Of a stretch of 64,000 nucleotides of DNA, positions 9,248-17,739 are shown in pieces. Position numbers and translations under genes: made by a program. A model generated the notes under the pieces. It saw only the letters and a program-made list of their open reading frames with translations. It was not told the DNA's origin and ran no database searches. Positions within the stretch are counted from its first letter, which is position 1; each line of letters begins with the position of its first letter. The stretch comes from Bremerella volcania. Its GTDB lineage: Bacteria; Planctomycetota; Planctomycetia; Pirellulales; Pirellulaceae. The DNA lies in the NCBI RefSeq assembly GCF_007748115.1, contig NZ_CP036289.1, positions 6,432,183-6,496,182 on the forward strand, written 5' to 3'.

Positions 9248-11005
9248 GTGCACGTTTCCGAAACTTCATCCACAACCTTCGTCGCTGATAGCCTAGCGAC
9301 CCCTTCGCTCAGTTGGCGGGGTGTGTTGGCGCTTGCTATCGCCAGCAGTTTGTTGCTGGCCGCCGCGTTTCCCCCGTTGAACTTTTTTCCGCTGGGTTGG
9401 ATCGCCCCGATGGGCTGGTTGTTGCTGATCCAGACGCCAGTGCTCCCCAAACGATCGTACTGGATCCTGTACCTGTCCGGCCTGCTCTTCTGGTTGACGG
9501 TGCTTTACGGCGTCGGCAACGCCCACTGGGCCACCCGGGCGTTCGGCTGGCCGGTGCTTAGCGGGTATTTGGCCTGCTACATCCCGCTATTCGTCGCCCT
9601 CAGCCGCCTCATCGTACATCGCACCTACGCGCCGCTGGCGATCGTGGCCCCGATCGTGTGGACCGCCCTGGAATACTTTCGGGCCTACTTTGTCACTGGG
9701 TTCTCGCTGGCCATGCTGGGACACACCCAAGTCGATATTTTGCCGCTGGTTCAGATCGCGGAGTTCGTCGGTGCCTATGGCGTGAGCTTCGTGCTGATGA
9801 CGGTCGCGGCGCTACTCACGATGGCCATTCCAACGGCCAATCGGCGTACGCTATTACCGCACATCCCACAGTGGGTATGCCAAGTCTTTCTCGTTGTTGC
9901 CGCCTTGCTAATAGGTGTAAGCTACGTTTGCTTCGGTTACTTCGTCGTCGACATGAACGGAATGGTTGTGTGGGGATACCGAGCAGACCATACCGACGAA
10001 AACGCCGAAAGCGTTCGCATCGGCCTGGTTCAAGGATCGATCGACACCGTCTTCGGCGACCCGACGCAGTCGTCCCGCACGTTCGAGCAGTACACGGCGT
10101 TGACCGATCACCTGGTGAAGAAGCATCCTGATCTCGACTTGATCGTCTGGCCGGAAACGACGATGGGGGATCACATGGTATTCGAGTTGGGGAAAGACTA
10201 CGCTCCGCCAGCCGATCTGCCCATTGGCGTCGAAGAGCACAAGAAGCGGATTCTTACTCGGGCCAAAGGGTTCAACAGCTTTTTGAAGGACCTGGCCGTC
10301 AATCGCTGGAAGGCCCCCTTACTGCTGGGAACGTCCGTCTTGCGTTATGGCGATCAGCGGCTGGATCAATACAACGCGGCCATTCACGTGGGGCACGAGG
10401 GGACGATCGTCAACCGGTACGACAAAGTCCACCCGGTCATGTTTGGCGAGTACGTTCCCTTCGGCGAGTACGTTCCGTTCGTCTACGATTGGCTCCCCAT
10501 TGGCGGAGGTCTCACGCCGGGGAAGGGGCCGGTGGTGGTCGACGTCGAAGGTGTTTCGCTCGTCCCTTGCATCTGCTTCGAGAACACCGTCCCTCAACTC
10601 GTTGCCGGGCAAGTACGCCAACTCCACGACCAAGGGCACAACGTCGATGCACTGATCACCCTCACCAACGACGGTTGGTTCTGGGGTTCGAGCATCCTAG
10701 ACCTGCATCTCACCTGTGCGCGGTTTCGGGCCATTGAAAACCGTCGCCCGATGCTGGTCGCGGCCAACACCGGTATCTCGGCCGTGATTAGTCCCTCGGG
10801 GCACCTGACCCAGTACACGCCGGTGCGAAAGACAACCTACCTGGTCGCCGAGATCTACCCGACCCATCGCCCTCTTACCTCTTACACCCGCTACGGCGAC
10901 TGGTTTGCGGCCGGCTGTCTGGTTCTGACGATTGTAGGGGCGATCGTGGGATGGCTTGTGAAAGCGAGAACCGCCCCAGCCCCTCTGGCAGGCAACGCAA
11001 GCTAG
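9248..11005 (+). CDS. lnt: Apolipoprotein N-acyltransferase Lnt
   Basis: Adds the third acyl chain to the N-terminal cysteine of lipoproteins at the inner membrane. The N-terminal ~220 residues hold multiple membrane segments, including the family-typical FPPLNFFPLGWIAPMGWLLL. A C-terminal carbon-nitrogen hydrolase domain carries the Glu in IVWPETTMG, the Lys in RYDKVHPVMFGEYVPFGEY and the Cys in VPCICFENT, the expected catalytic triad. A final membrane helix closes the protein. The start is a GTG. Its role fits the many lipoprotein precursors encoded here, including five small lipoproteins beside DUF1559 genes. Confidence 0.93.
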   Translation: MHVSETSSTTFVADSLATPSLSWRGVLALAIASSLLLAAAFPPLNFFPLGWIAPMGWLLLIQTPVLPKRSYWILYLSGLLFWLTVLYGVGNAHWATRAFGWPVLSGYLACYIPLFVALSRLIVHRTYAPLAIVAPIVWTALEYFRAYFVTGFSLAMLGHTQVDILPLVQIAEFVGAYGVSFVLMTVAALLTMAIPTANRRTLLPHIPQWVCQVFLVVAALLIGVSYVCFGYFVVDMNGMVVWGYRADHTDENAESVRIGLVQGSIDTVFGDPTQSSRTFEQYTALTDHLVKKHPDLDLIVWPETTMGDHMVFELGKDYAPPADLPIGVEEHKKRILTRAKGFNSFLKDLAVNRWKAPLLLGTSVLRYGDQRLDQYNAAIHVGHEGTIVNRYDKVHPVMFGEYVPFGEYVPFVYDWLPIGGGLTPGKGPVVVDVEGVSLVPCICFENTVPQLVAGQVRQLHDQGHNVDALITLTNDGWFWGSSILDLHLTCARFRAIENRRPMLVAANTGISAVISPSGHLTQYTPVRKTTYLVAEIYPTHRPLTSYTRYGDWFAAGCLVLTIVGAIVGWLVKARTAPAPLAGNAS

Positions 11006-11474
11006 GCGACAGAGGGGTTTCGGTTGCCTATCCCGGTGATCGGTTATCCGCAGAAAGCGAATGATGCTCCCCCATCGGACGTACGGCTTGCAGAAGAGAG
11101 GCAAATTTCTCAGTCTGAGTCCGTCGTAAAGCATTATTGTCGTTTATATTAGATCAGGGACTGGGCGCACTGCGAAGCGAGTTCCGGTTATACAGCCACA
11201 TTTCCCAGAACCCCCAAACTAATTTGTCCGATTTGTTGACACCGTTCAAACCCCAGAATTATACTGGCCGTAAATACTCACACATCTTGTCCCTAACCAA
11301 ACACCCGGCACTCTTTAAGCGCGGTCTTGAAGAGGCTGCTTTTCGGTTGTTGGATCCGTCAATCTGCATGGACGCGGCTTGCCTGAATCGCGTGAAGTCC
11401 TTTCACGCGGCCGCGAGCGACGAGAAACCGACCCAGGCAAGGCCTTGGCGAATGCCATTGAAGGAGTCACATCC
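11006..11474. other. Intergenic region with a sigma-70-like promoter
   Basis: No convincing gene. Small open frames here lack a ribosome site and family resemblance. The one positive signal is the promoter described separately at 11236-11265. The rest probably holds the untranslated leader of the coiled-coil gene that starts at 11475. Confidence 0.6.
11236..11265 (+). promoter_or_regulatory. Sigma-70-like promoter for the coiled-coil membrane gene
   Basis: TTGACA at 11236-11241 and TATACT at 11260-11265 are separated by 18 bp. This is the closest match to the bacterial consensus in this part of the window. It would give a leader of about 200 nt before the gene at 11475. Confidence 0.55.
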
Positions 11475-12317
11475 ATGACATTGATCGGAAAGATCTTTAC
11501 CGTCCTGATTCTCATCATGAGCTTGGTCTTCATGACCGTGGCCATGATGGTGTACGCCACGCACAAGAACTGGCGCGACGTGGCGAAAGGGGACGGCGCC
11601 GGCAGCCAGGGGATGGAAGCAACCATCACCGAACAAAAGGCCGCCGCCGCGGCATTGCAGGACGAGATCGAAACGCTGAAGACGAAGATCGAGCAAGAGC
11701 GCGCCGCTCGCGTTTACGCTCTGGCTGCTTTGCAGGCTCGCACCAAGCTGCAAGAAGCTGAACTGCAACGCTTGGATCAAGAGAACGAGCGTCTGGTCAA
11801 GTCGGAAGCTGACATGAAGATCCTTCTGGAATTGTCCGAAACCAATTCCAAGAACCTCAAGCAGGAAGTCGCTCAACTGCGTGGCGACATCAAGACGGCT
11901 CAGGCCGATCGCGACACCAACTTCCAGGAAGTCGTCCTGCTGACCGACAAGCTTCAACAGTACAAAGTCGAACAAGACCGCCTGAAGGAACGCGAACAGC
12001 AATTGGTCAACACGACCGCTCGCATGCAGCGTGTTTTGACGGCACACGGAATGGACCAGTACACTCCAGTCGATGGCATTCCACCACAGCTGGAAGCCGT
12101 CGTCACCGCCGTCAACGACAACAACATGGTCGAGATCTCGGTCGGATCTGACGATGGCATTCGCCGAGGCAATACGCTGGACGTGTTCAACGGCGATACC
12201 TATCTCGGCCGCATCGTCATTAAGGAAACCGCTCCAGACCGTGCGGTTGGTGAAATTCTTCGAGACTACCGCCGCGGCCTGATTAAGAAGGGTGACTATG
12301 TCTCCACAAAGCTCTGA
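11475..12317 (+). CDS. Membrane-anchored coiled-coil protein with C-terminal beta domain
   Basis: Unknown function. The ATG at 11475 has AAGGAG 9 nt upstream, and the product begins with one clear membrane helix (residues about 5-27). About 170 residues of Glu/Gln/Lys/Leu-rich coiled coil follow (DEIETLKTKIEQERAARVYA onward). A beta-rich end about 80 residues long follows: VVTAVNDNNMVEISVGSDDG, then RRGNTLDVFNGDTYLGRI. The layout resembles MreC-like or flagellar/pilus assembly scaffolds, but no family name is certain. It is translationally coupled to the 51-residue membrane protein, which begins 20 nt before this stop, suggesting a two-component envelope complex. Confidence 0.78.
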   Translation: MTLIGKIFTVLILIMSLVFMTVAMMVYATHKNWRDVAKGDGAGSQGMEATITEQKAAAAALQDEIETLKTKIEQERAARVYALAALQARTKLQEAELQRLDQENERLVKSEADMKILLELSETNSKNLKQEVAQLRGDIKTAQADRDTNFQEVVLLTDKLQQYKVEQDRLKEREQQLVNTTARMQRVLTAHGMDQYTPVDGIPPQLEAVVTAVNDNNMVEISVGSDDGIRRGNTLDVFNGDTYLGRIVIKETAPDRAVGEILRDYRRGLIKKGDYVSTKL

Positions 12318-12453
12318 TAAGTCGGGACGCAAGTCCAACCTCAACGTCTACACCATGATGCTGATCCTGTCGTTCATCGCATTGACGACCGGAGCCATCC
12401 TGCTGTTCATGGAACTCCAGCGCTACGGCACCTGGCCTCAGTGGAACACTTAG
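12298..12453 (+). CDS. 51-residue single-pass membrane protein overlapping the coiled-coil gene
   Basis: ATG at 12298 in another frame overlaps the end of the preceding gene by 20 nt. AAGGGTG sits about 6 nt upstream as a ribosome site. The product begins MSPQSSDKSGRK, has one membrane helix (MMLILSFIALTTGAILLFM, about residues 20-38) and ends ELQRYGTWPQWNT. An intrinsic terminator follows 32 nt after the stop, so the pair forms one transcript. Function unknown; overlap and shared membrane location suggest a partner of the upstream protein. The Tyr/Trp-rich tail suggests selection on the protein. Confidence 0.7.
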   Translation: MSPQSSDKSGRKSNLNVYTMMLILSFIALTTGAILLFMELQRYGTWPQWNT

Positions 12454-12484
12454 TTCACCTGAACAAGTAGAAATCAAAACAACG

Positions 12485-12512
12485 AAGCGAAGCCATCAGG
12501 CTTCGCTTTTTT
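12485..12512 (+). terminator. Intrinsic terminator
   Basis: AAGCGAAGCC, loop ATCA, GGCTTCGCTT, then a T-run (12507-12512). A perfect 10-bp stem ends the transcript of the two membrane-protein genes. Confidence 0.9.
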
Positions 12513-12538
12513 ATTGCTCGCAGCTCGCCATAGAGAAG

Positions 12539-12970
12539 CTACCTGTCCGCCTGGCGTAGCGTCTCCGGATGGACGGCTCCCAGATCGGTGGCCAGGCGCA
12601 TCGCTTCTCGCTGGCTGCTGTAATAGACGCGTGTCGGCAGAATCATATTGATGTGATACTCGACGTTGACGCGGTGTTCGCTGGCCGACGTTCGCAGGAC
12701 AATCCGCTGTCGGGCACGGCGTTCGGGTCCCAACAGCGTCGACCACCAATTGCCGCGCCAGAACGTCAGAGGTTCCTGGGCAACGAGCCGAGCACCCGAT
12801 CCTTCGTAGAACGCAATTGCTTGCGGCACGACCTCGGCGATCTCCGGCACGAAGAACTCGTACCGATCGACGAACCAAGCCAGCGTCGTTCCATAAAAGA
12901 TCTCGCTGTTCAGGTAGACCTCGGACGTACTACCGGTTTGAGGTGAGCGGTAAGGGTTTTGCGTATCCAC
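12539..12970 (-). CDS. Hypothetical protein with N-terminal NPYRSP motif
   Basis: Unknown 143-residue cytosolic protein starting from a GTG, with CAGGGA upstream. It begins MDTQNPYRSPQTGS; NPYxxP-type N-termini recur on otherwise unrelated planctomycete proteins as I recall. The rest is a mixed alpha/beta domain with VDRYEFFVPEIAEVV, FWRGNWWSTLLGPERRARQR and a final HPETLRQADR. No catalytic motif or membrane segment was recognised. Convergent with the preceding membrane-protein pair, sharing the terminator region. Confidence 0.65.
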   Translation of the reverse strand: MDTQNPYRSPQTGSTSEVYLNSEIFYGTTLAWFVDRYEFFVPEIAEVVPQAIAFYEGSGARLVAQEPLTFWRGNWWSTLLGPERRARQRIVLRTSASEHRVNVEYHINMILPTRVYYSSQREAMRLATDLGAVHPETLRQADR

Positions 12971-13043
12971 GACAGATCCCTGGCAAAGTAACTTGGCCCT
13001 CTCGCATTATAGAAAGAAGGGAAGCTTTCCGCCGGAATTGGGT

Positions 13044-13703
13044 CTAGCCGTCATGACGACCGGCTTCTTGGATCTGGGGGACCTGCGGCGTCGGGCTCCA
13101 GCCGGCATCGAACAGCATGTCGAACAACCGGGCCTTCGAGGTGACGTTCGTCTTGCGGAAGATGCTCGATCGACGGAACTGCACAGTTCGCAGACTAAGC
13201 TGCAAACGATCGGCGATCTCCTGGTTGGTCCGTCCCAGGAACATTAGTTCGAGGACCTTGGTTTCCTCGGCCGAGAGATCTTGCAACAGCTGATCCGCTT
13301 CTTTGCGTTTGATGTGCTTTTCAAACGTCCGTTGATTCTTATCCAATGCCTGACGAATGGCTTCGATCAATCGCGTGGTATTGCACGGCTTTTGAAATAA
13401 TTCGAAGGCGCCGAGCTTCATGGCCTGAACGGTCGTTGGAACGTCGGCGTGGGCGGACAAGTAGATCACGATCAGCGGCAAGCTCGCCTGATTGATCCGA
13501 CGATGCACTTCCAGTCCTGAAATACCGGGCAAGCGAATATCAAGCACGACACAGCCGGGCTGCGTTGGCTGTACTTGGTCGAGAAACTCTTCACCAGAGC
13601 CGTAGGTATAGGCAATCAGCCCTACCGATCTTGCAAGCTGCAGGAGGGATTCGCGCGCGGCGGGATCATCATCGACGAAATGAACAATCAATTCTGAAGT
13701 CAT
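13044..13703 (-). CDS. FixJ/NarL-type two-component response regulator
   Basis: Receiver plus DNA-binding protein. The receiver has the acidic pair DDD near residues 10-12, phospho-acceptor Asp55 in VVLDIRLPG, and the conserved Lys in FQKP. The C-terminal LuxR-type helix-turn-helix is recognisable from LSAEETKVLELMFLGRTNQEIADRL and LSLRTVQFRRSSIF. The ATG at 13703 is chosen over an in-frame TTG at 13712. No histidine kinase lies next to it, so it is an orphan whose signal is unknown. Its own long upstream region may hold regulatory sites. Confidence 0.88.
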   Translation of the reverse strand: MTSELIVHFVDDDPAARESLLQLARSVGLIAYTYGSGEEFLDQVQPTQPGCVVLDIRLPGISGLEVHRRINQASLPLIVIYLSAHADVPTTVQAMKLGAFELFQKPCNTTRLIEAIRQALDKNQRTFEKHIKRKEADQLLQDLSAEETKVLELMFLGRTNQEIADRLQLSLRTVQFRRSSIFRKTNVTSKARLFDMLFDAGWSPTPQVPQIQEAGRHDG

Positions 13704-14034
13704 GGGATGCAAACTGTCTACCCAGGAAAACGGTCATACCGGTTTTACCCCTAGTCATGTTGCTGCCCTTGATTCCGTTCACCGCCAAGAGGTGAAATCT
13801 CGCTGCCCCGTGAAGTGCCGCACGTGCGAGTGCGACAATTTCCAGCGAGAATCTTGGTGAGAACGTCTATGGGTCGTTAATAGCTGTGAATCGGAAAGGC
13901 CGAAACGGCGATTTTAGAATCGCGCCGGCTGCTTGCCAGTGTCACCAAAACCTTAACGAATGTTGAATCAGATTCTACTTTCAGTACCTTCATCGGATTC
14001 CCATCGAGGCACCTCAAATAAAAGCCATCGTATT

Positions 14035-14067
14035 CCTGTTTTGTCTAGTAAGACTACACAAAACAGG
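14035..14067. repeat. 10-bp inverted repeat
   Basis: CCTGTTTTGT (14035-14044) and ACAAAACAGG (14058-14067) are perfect complements with a 13-nt spacer. No T-tract follows. It may be a protein-binding site or part of an RNA stem. Confidence 0.6.
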
Positions 14068-14422
14068 CAATTTCAGGCTTTCGCTGCGCTTCGACCGCAA
14101 AAATCCCACGGTCTTGCCACTGAAGGTCTCTGACCCATCGTAAATATAGGTCGCGTTTCTACTTCGTACGGAAGGTTATCCTTTCTGGGTCGTTTTTTTT
14201 CGTGAAACGCTTGATGAGTTGCCTTAGTGCGCTTAGCTGCGTCACTAAGGTAGCTGCAAAGACGGGATGAGCAACGGCGGGACGAAGCGCGATTCATCTT
14301 AATAATTTTCGCAGAAACTTTCTTACACTCCTAACGAAAAAATGCGGGAGACCGCCCTTTTTTCCCAAACTTTCCCCCCACCAGAAGCTTGTCTGACATT
14401 GGTTTTCTGCAGCGAAACGCCT

Positions 14423-14462
14423 AAAAAAAAGCCCCTGAAACCAAAAGGTAGCAAGGGCTTTG
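14423..14462 (-). terminator. Intrinsic terminator of the Ser/Arg-rich secreted protein gene
   Basis: Read on the minus strand: CAAAGCCC, an unpaired middle, then GGGCTTTTTTTT. The run of T and position 24 nt after the gene's stop support termination, though the loop is long. Confidence 0.65.
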
Positions 14463-14485
14463 CGTTGATCATGATGTGGTTGCGA

Positions 14486-16555
14486 CTACGCGCCAGGATT
14501 GGTGACTTCGTCCTCGGGCAAGCGAACCAACATCCACGTCTCGTCGCGCTGGGTACCATAGTGCACCAGAACCGAGGCGGCCTCCTGGGACAGGTTGTAG
14601 ATCCCTGTTTCCATGACCGTGCTCGAACTCTCGCCGATCAGCCATGCCGCGCGTTGCGATTGCGGATCGACCTTACCCCAAACGGGAAGCGAGGTCCCGG
14701 TCGAAGCATTGTAGTAAGTACCAGCCAAGAGACCTTGCTTATCGACAGCCAACTGCAGATAGATGTCTCCCTGGCCTGACTGGGTATCGGTCAGGACGAA
14801 AACCCCCAGCGGCAGCCAGTCATCGGGATTACCATTTCCCTGGGTCGGCGGTCGGCTTTGCAGGATCTTGCGTCCTTCGTTCGCCAGAGCGATCGCTTCC
14901 AGAGCGTATTGCTCTCGCGTGGCGATCGGTTCTTCTTCCACGTAGATATACTGCGTGTCGTAGACGATCGTCGAACCATAGTCGTAGTAAACCGGGTACG
15001 AAGGGTAGCTACCCCAGAAAGACCAGGTACTCAAACGATACGGCGAACACCACGTCCACCAGTAGCCTGGTCGCGGACGGTAGGTATGAAAGTACCAATT
15101 GTTGAGATACCGATTGTTGGGGTACCAGCGGCTGTTCCACCCATAGGCGAACCGGTCGTGGTGGTGATGACCCACATTGCGGGCATGGCGGTACCAGTCG
15201 TCCGGCACATGGCGTCGGTGGTTATCATCCCAACGGCCATCCCAGTTGCGGTCGCGGTCCCAATCACCACGGCGGCCATCTCGATTGCCGTCGCGGTCCC
15301 CTCGGTTCCCATCGCGGAAACGATTTTCGACATTTGCTAGACGATCGCGAATCGCATCGTCGTCGAGCGTTCCGCGGCGACGAACATCTTCCAACTGGTT
15401 GCGGAACTGCGGGTCGCGCGTCGCCCGATCTCGCCAATCGAAATTGGGTCGCGCGTGATTGCGGTCCGCGTCACGTTCCGAAGAACCTCGGTCGGGGCGA
15501 TTGCGATCGGCTTGATCACGGTCACCGGGACCTGACCCTGGTCGATCGGAGTTTAACCGATCTCCATCGGGGCGGTTGGAGCCGGGACGATTCCACGGCA
15601 ACGCCTCGCGATCGAAATTGGGTCGACCATCGCGATCCGTCGAATTGGAGCGATCTTGACTGCCGCGATCCGGCAGCGCCGGCCGTGCATTGGCGTCCCC
15701 TCGATTCAATTCACGGAGGCGATCACGAATATCGCTGGCATCGCCAGGGCGGAATCGATTGCGGAGATCGGTACTTGGCGTACGACTGGGGCTCGCATCG
15801 GATCCACGATTGCCGGACGGCTGACCCGAACCACCGTCTCGATCGAGATTCGGCCGATTGGTACGGTTGAACATTTCGCGAATGTCGCGGCTTGGCTGGG
15901 TCGTCGTCGGACGATCTGAGCCTGGTCGCGTGGTACTGGGCGTCGCCGACGATCCACGATCCCGATCAAAATCAGGGCGGTTCGTGCGATTGAACATGTC
16001 ACGCAGGTCGCGTGTCGGCTGCGACGTTTCAGGACGCGGGCTGAATGTCCGACTTCGATTGGAATCACTCGATGGCGTTTGCGAAGGCGTTCTCGGGGAA
16101 CGCGATCGGTCCGAAGCGTTGCTCGGTTGCTGCGAAGATCGCAGCCGGTCTCGCAAGGCATCCAGCGATGACGATCCACGATTTCCCATCGAAGAAGGAC
16201 TCGTTGAGTTGCGGCTTGGCGTGCGGCCAGGGGTCACGCTTGGTTGCGACGATCGATTGAAAATCGAAGGGGTGCTTCGCGAAGACGGTGGTGTGGGTGT
16301 TGATCGCGTCGGCTGTTGGATGCTTCGACTGCTCGGAGACGGACCACGACTGCGCGACGAGGACGATGCCGACGGCGCTGCACTACTGCGACTACGGCTG
16401 ACACTTGGGGTGGGACGCGAACTGTTGCCGCGGGCGCTGCTGCCCTTGTCGGACCCGCGCGAACTGCCTCGCCCCTTGTCTTGGGCCTGACCCAGTTGGG
16501 GAAGTCCGATCAGGCAAATCAATAGACCTGCCAGCCAGACGGAGCGCGTGAACAT
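14486..16555 (-). CDS. Secreted Ser/Arg/Asp-rich low-complexity protein with C-terminal conserved domain
   Basis: From the ATG at 16555 (AAGGAG 8 nt upstream) the product has 689 residues. A signal peptide ends near AQA at residues 22-25. Residues 25-440 are a disordered Ser/Arg/Pro/Asp/Asn tract with spaced short motifs: DLRDMFNRTNRPDFDRD (183-199), DIREMFNRTNRPNLDRD (224-240), and related DxR(D/N)RL/F segments near 132, 263, 275 and 401. Then come a His/Tyr/Trp-rich stretch (about 445-540) and a folded C-terminal domain of about 140 residues (EQYALEAIALANEGRKIL onward). Probably an outer-surface or matrix protein; no enzyme motif. Diverges from another repeat-rich secreted protein. Confidence 0.75.
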   Translation of the reverse strand: MFTRSVWLAGLLICLIGLPQLGQAQDKGRGSSRGSDKGSSARGNSSRPTPSVSRSRSSAAPSASSSSRSRGPSPSSRSIQQPTRSTPTPPSSRSTPSIFNRSSQPSVTPGRTPSRNSTSPSSMGNRGSSSLDALRDRLRSSQQPSNASDRSRSPRTPSQTPSSDSNRSRTFSPRPETSQPTRDLRDMFNRTNRPDFDRDRGSSATPSTTRPGSDRPTTTQPSRDIREMFNRTNRPNLDRDGGSGQPSGNRGSDASPSRTPSTDLRNRFRPGDASDIRDRLRELNRGDANARPALPDRGSQDRSNSTDRDGRPNFDREALPWNRPGSNRPDGDRLNSDRPGSGPGDRDQADRNRPDRGSSERDADRNHARPNFDWRDRATRDPQFRNQLEDVRRRGTLDDDAIRDRLANVENRFRDGNRGDRDGNRDGRRGDWDRDRNWDGRWDDNHRRHVPDDWYRHARNVGHHHHDRFAYGWNSRWYPNNRYLNNWYFHTYRPRPGYWWTWCSPYRLSTWSFWGSYPSYPVYYDYGSTIVYDTQYIYVEEEPIATREQYALEAIALANEGRKILQSRPPTQGNGNPDDWLPLGVFVLTDTQSGQGDIYLQLAVDKQGLLAGTYYNASTGTSLPVWGKVDPQSQRAAWLIGESSSTVMETGIYNLSQEAASVLVHYGTQRDETWMLVRLPEDEVTNPGA

Positions 16556-17045
16556 AATGGAACTCCTTTGGTTATTCTCGACCTCAACCGAACGCGCTTG
16601 AGTGCCATTTACGTTTTGGCAACACGTTCCGGTCTTCGGACTAGGTACGTAACTGTGCGTACCAGACCCAAGTGCAGGGTCCATGCCAATGGGACGCAAT
16701 CCGATTTGATTCCCCAAAACTCAAACCACGCGGCAAGTTATGACGATTCTTCCGGCTGCGACTGGAAGCGTCATGAGAAGATTTGCGATCATTTTGATAA
16801 CAATTGTTTCAATATGACCATAAATGGCGGAAAATCCATCGTCGGGCTCGAAACCATTGAATTCTAACGATCAACCTGACGGGTATGCGACCAACCGTGT
16901 CCTAAACTGGTGCAGAATCCTTATCTGTTGAGATATTGGCACTGGGTTTGCCTTGTCTCACCTTCGAGCCAGGGAACAATGCTTTGATGCGCTGTTCGTC
17001 GCCACCGAAACAAAAACAACTTATCCATACCTAAGGGGGATCGAG
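16556..17045. other. Divergent promoter region between two secreted repeat proteins
   Basis: Should contain promoters for both flanking genes, but no good -35/-10 pair stands out. A small hairpin GGTACG (16644-16649) / CGTACC (16658-16663) is present. No gene is supported; a 99-codon open frame at 16568-16867 has no ribosome site or recognisable protein. Confidence 0.5.
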
Positions 17046-17540
17046 ATGTTCAAGCAATGGTTGATTGTGGGTGCCGTCGCATTGGCCCCGCTGTTTGCCG
17101 TGAACACGGCTGAGGCGCAAGTTTATACGACGGTAGCCCCACCGACGGCAGTCGGTTACATTCCCGTTCGTCGAGGACTGTTCGGTCTGCGGTCCGAACT
17201 TCAGCCGGTCGTCGTGCCGGGTGCAGCAACCACCGTCGTGAACCGACCGGTCGTCACCACCAGTTATGCACCGACGACCACCTATTACACGCCAACCACG
17301 AGCTACTACGCTCCGACCACTTCCTACTACACTCCGACGACGTCCTATTACACGCCAGAGGTCACCACGGCTTACTACGCGCCGCCGGCAACCACCACCT
17401 ACTACGCACCAACGTCCCAGGTGGTTCCCGCGACGACTTATTCCGCCCCAACGACAGTGAACTACTATCCCAAGACCTACTGGTACAGCACGCCGGCTCC
17501 GGTCCCTCGGACGGTCGGAATGCCGATCATTGGCTACTAG
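17046..17540 (+). CDS. Secreted Tyr/Thr/Pro tandem-repeat protein
   Basis: The ATG at 17046 follows AAGGGGGATCGAG. The 164-residue product has a signal peptide ending TAEA-Q (residue 25). A short segment YIPVRRGLFGLRSELQPVV precedes residues 72-125, an array of TTSYYTP/TTSYYAP-type heptads. The C-terminus is Tyr/Pro-rich (NYYPKTYWYSTPAPVPRTVG). The composition suggests a wall or appendage protein that could cross-link through tyrosines; that is inference. It has its own terminator and faces the Ser/Arg-rich secreted gene across a 490-bp divergent region. Confidence 0.78.
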   Translation: MFKQWLIVGAVALAPLFAVNTAEAQVYTTVAPPTAVGYIPVRRGLFGLRSELQPVVVPGAATTVVNRPVVTTSYAPTTTYYTPTTSYYAPTTSYYTPTTSYYTPEVTTAYYAPPATTTYYAPTSQVVPATTYSAPTTVNYYPKTYWYSTPAPVPRTVGMPIIGY

Positions 17541-17565
17541 TCCTCGTGCCAGCATAAAAAACTTG

Positions 17566-17598
17566 AAACTACCCATCATTTGTTGCTGGGTAGTTTTT
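17566..17598 (+). terminator. Intrinsic terminator
   Basis: AAACTACCCA (17566-17575) pairs perfectly with TGGGTAGTTT (17587-17596) and runs into further T residues. Ends the Tyr/Thr/Pro-repeat gene. Confidence 0.88.
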
Positions 17599-17739
17599 CA
17601 ATGGGATTGCCGGTAGCGGCTTTAGACGCAGCTGGCGGTGGATTAAACTGGGGGAATCTCTTTCGACGCCCCAAGTCGATCATTCACTGAAATCCACGCC
17701 GCCCCCTGTGCGGTCCGACTCTATCAATGAGGTTCCCCC

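Larger units (their letters stand above)
13704..14485. other. Long intergenic region with inverted repeats
   Basis: About 780 bp without a supported gene, between the FixJ-like start and the 3' end of the next minus-strand gene. It holds an inverted repeat (14035-14067), a weak stem (GACCCA 14132-14137 with TGGGTC 14186-14191) followed by eight T, and a minus-strand terminator (14423-14462). A small untranslated RNA is possible but not shown. Confidence 0.55.

Noticed and set aside
11137..11478. 113-codon open frame before the coiled-coil gene
   Set aside because: No ribosome site or family resemblance, and it runs across the promoter-like pair and into the next gene's start.
15300..16500. 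Several long plus-strand open frames opposite the Ser/Arg-rich gene
   Set aside because: They are complements of a low-complexity GC-rich gene; none has a start signal.
16568..16867. 99-codon open frame in the divergent region
   Set aside because: Crosses the likely promoters, lacks a ribosome site and resembles no protein.
17250..17420. Tandem repeats as a possible CRISPR array
   Set aside because: Units are 21-nt coding repeats for TTSYYTP with no unique spacers.
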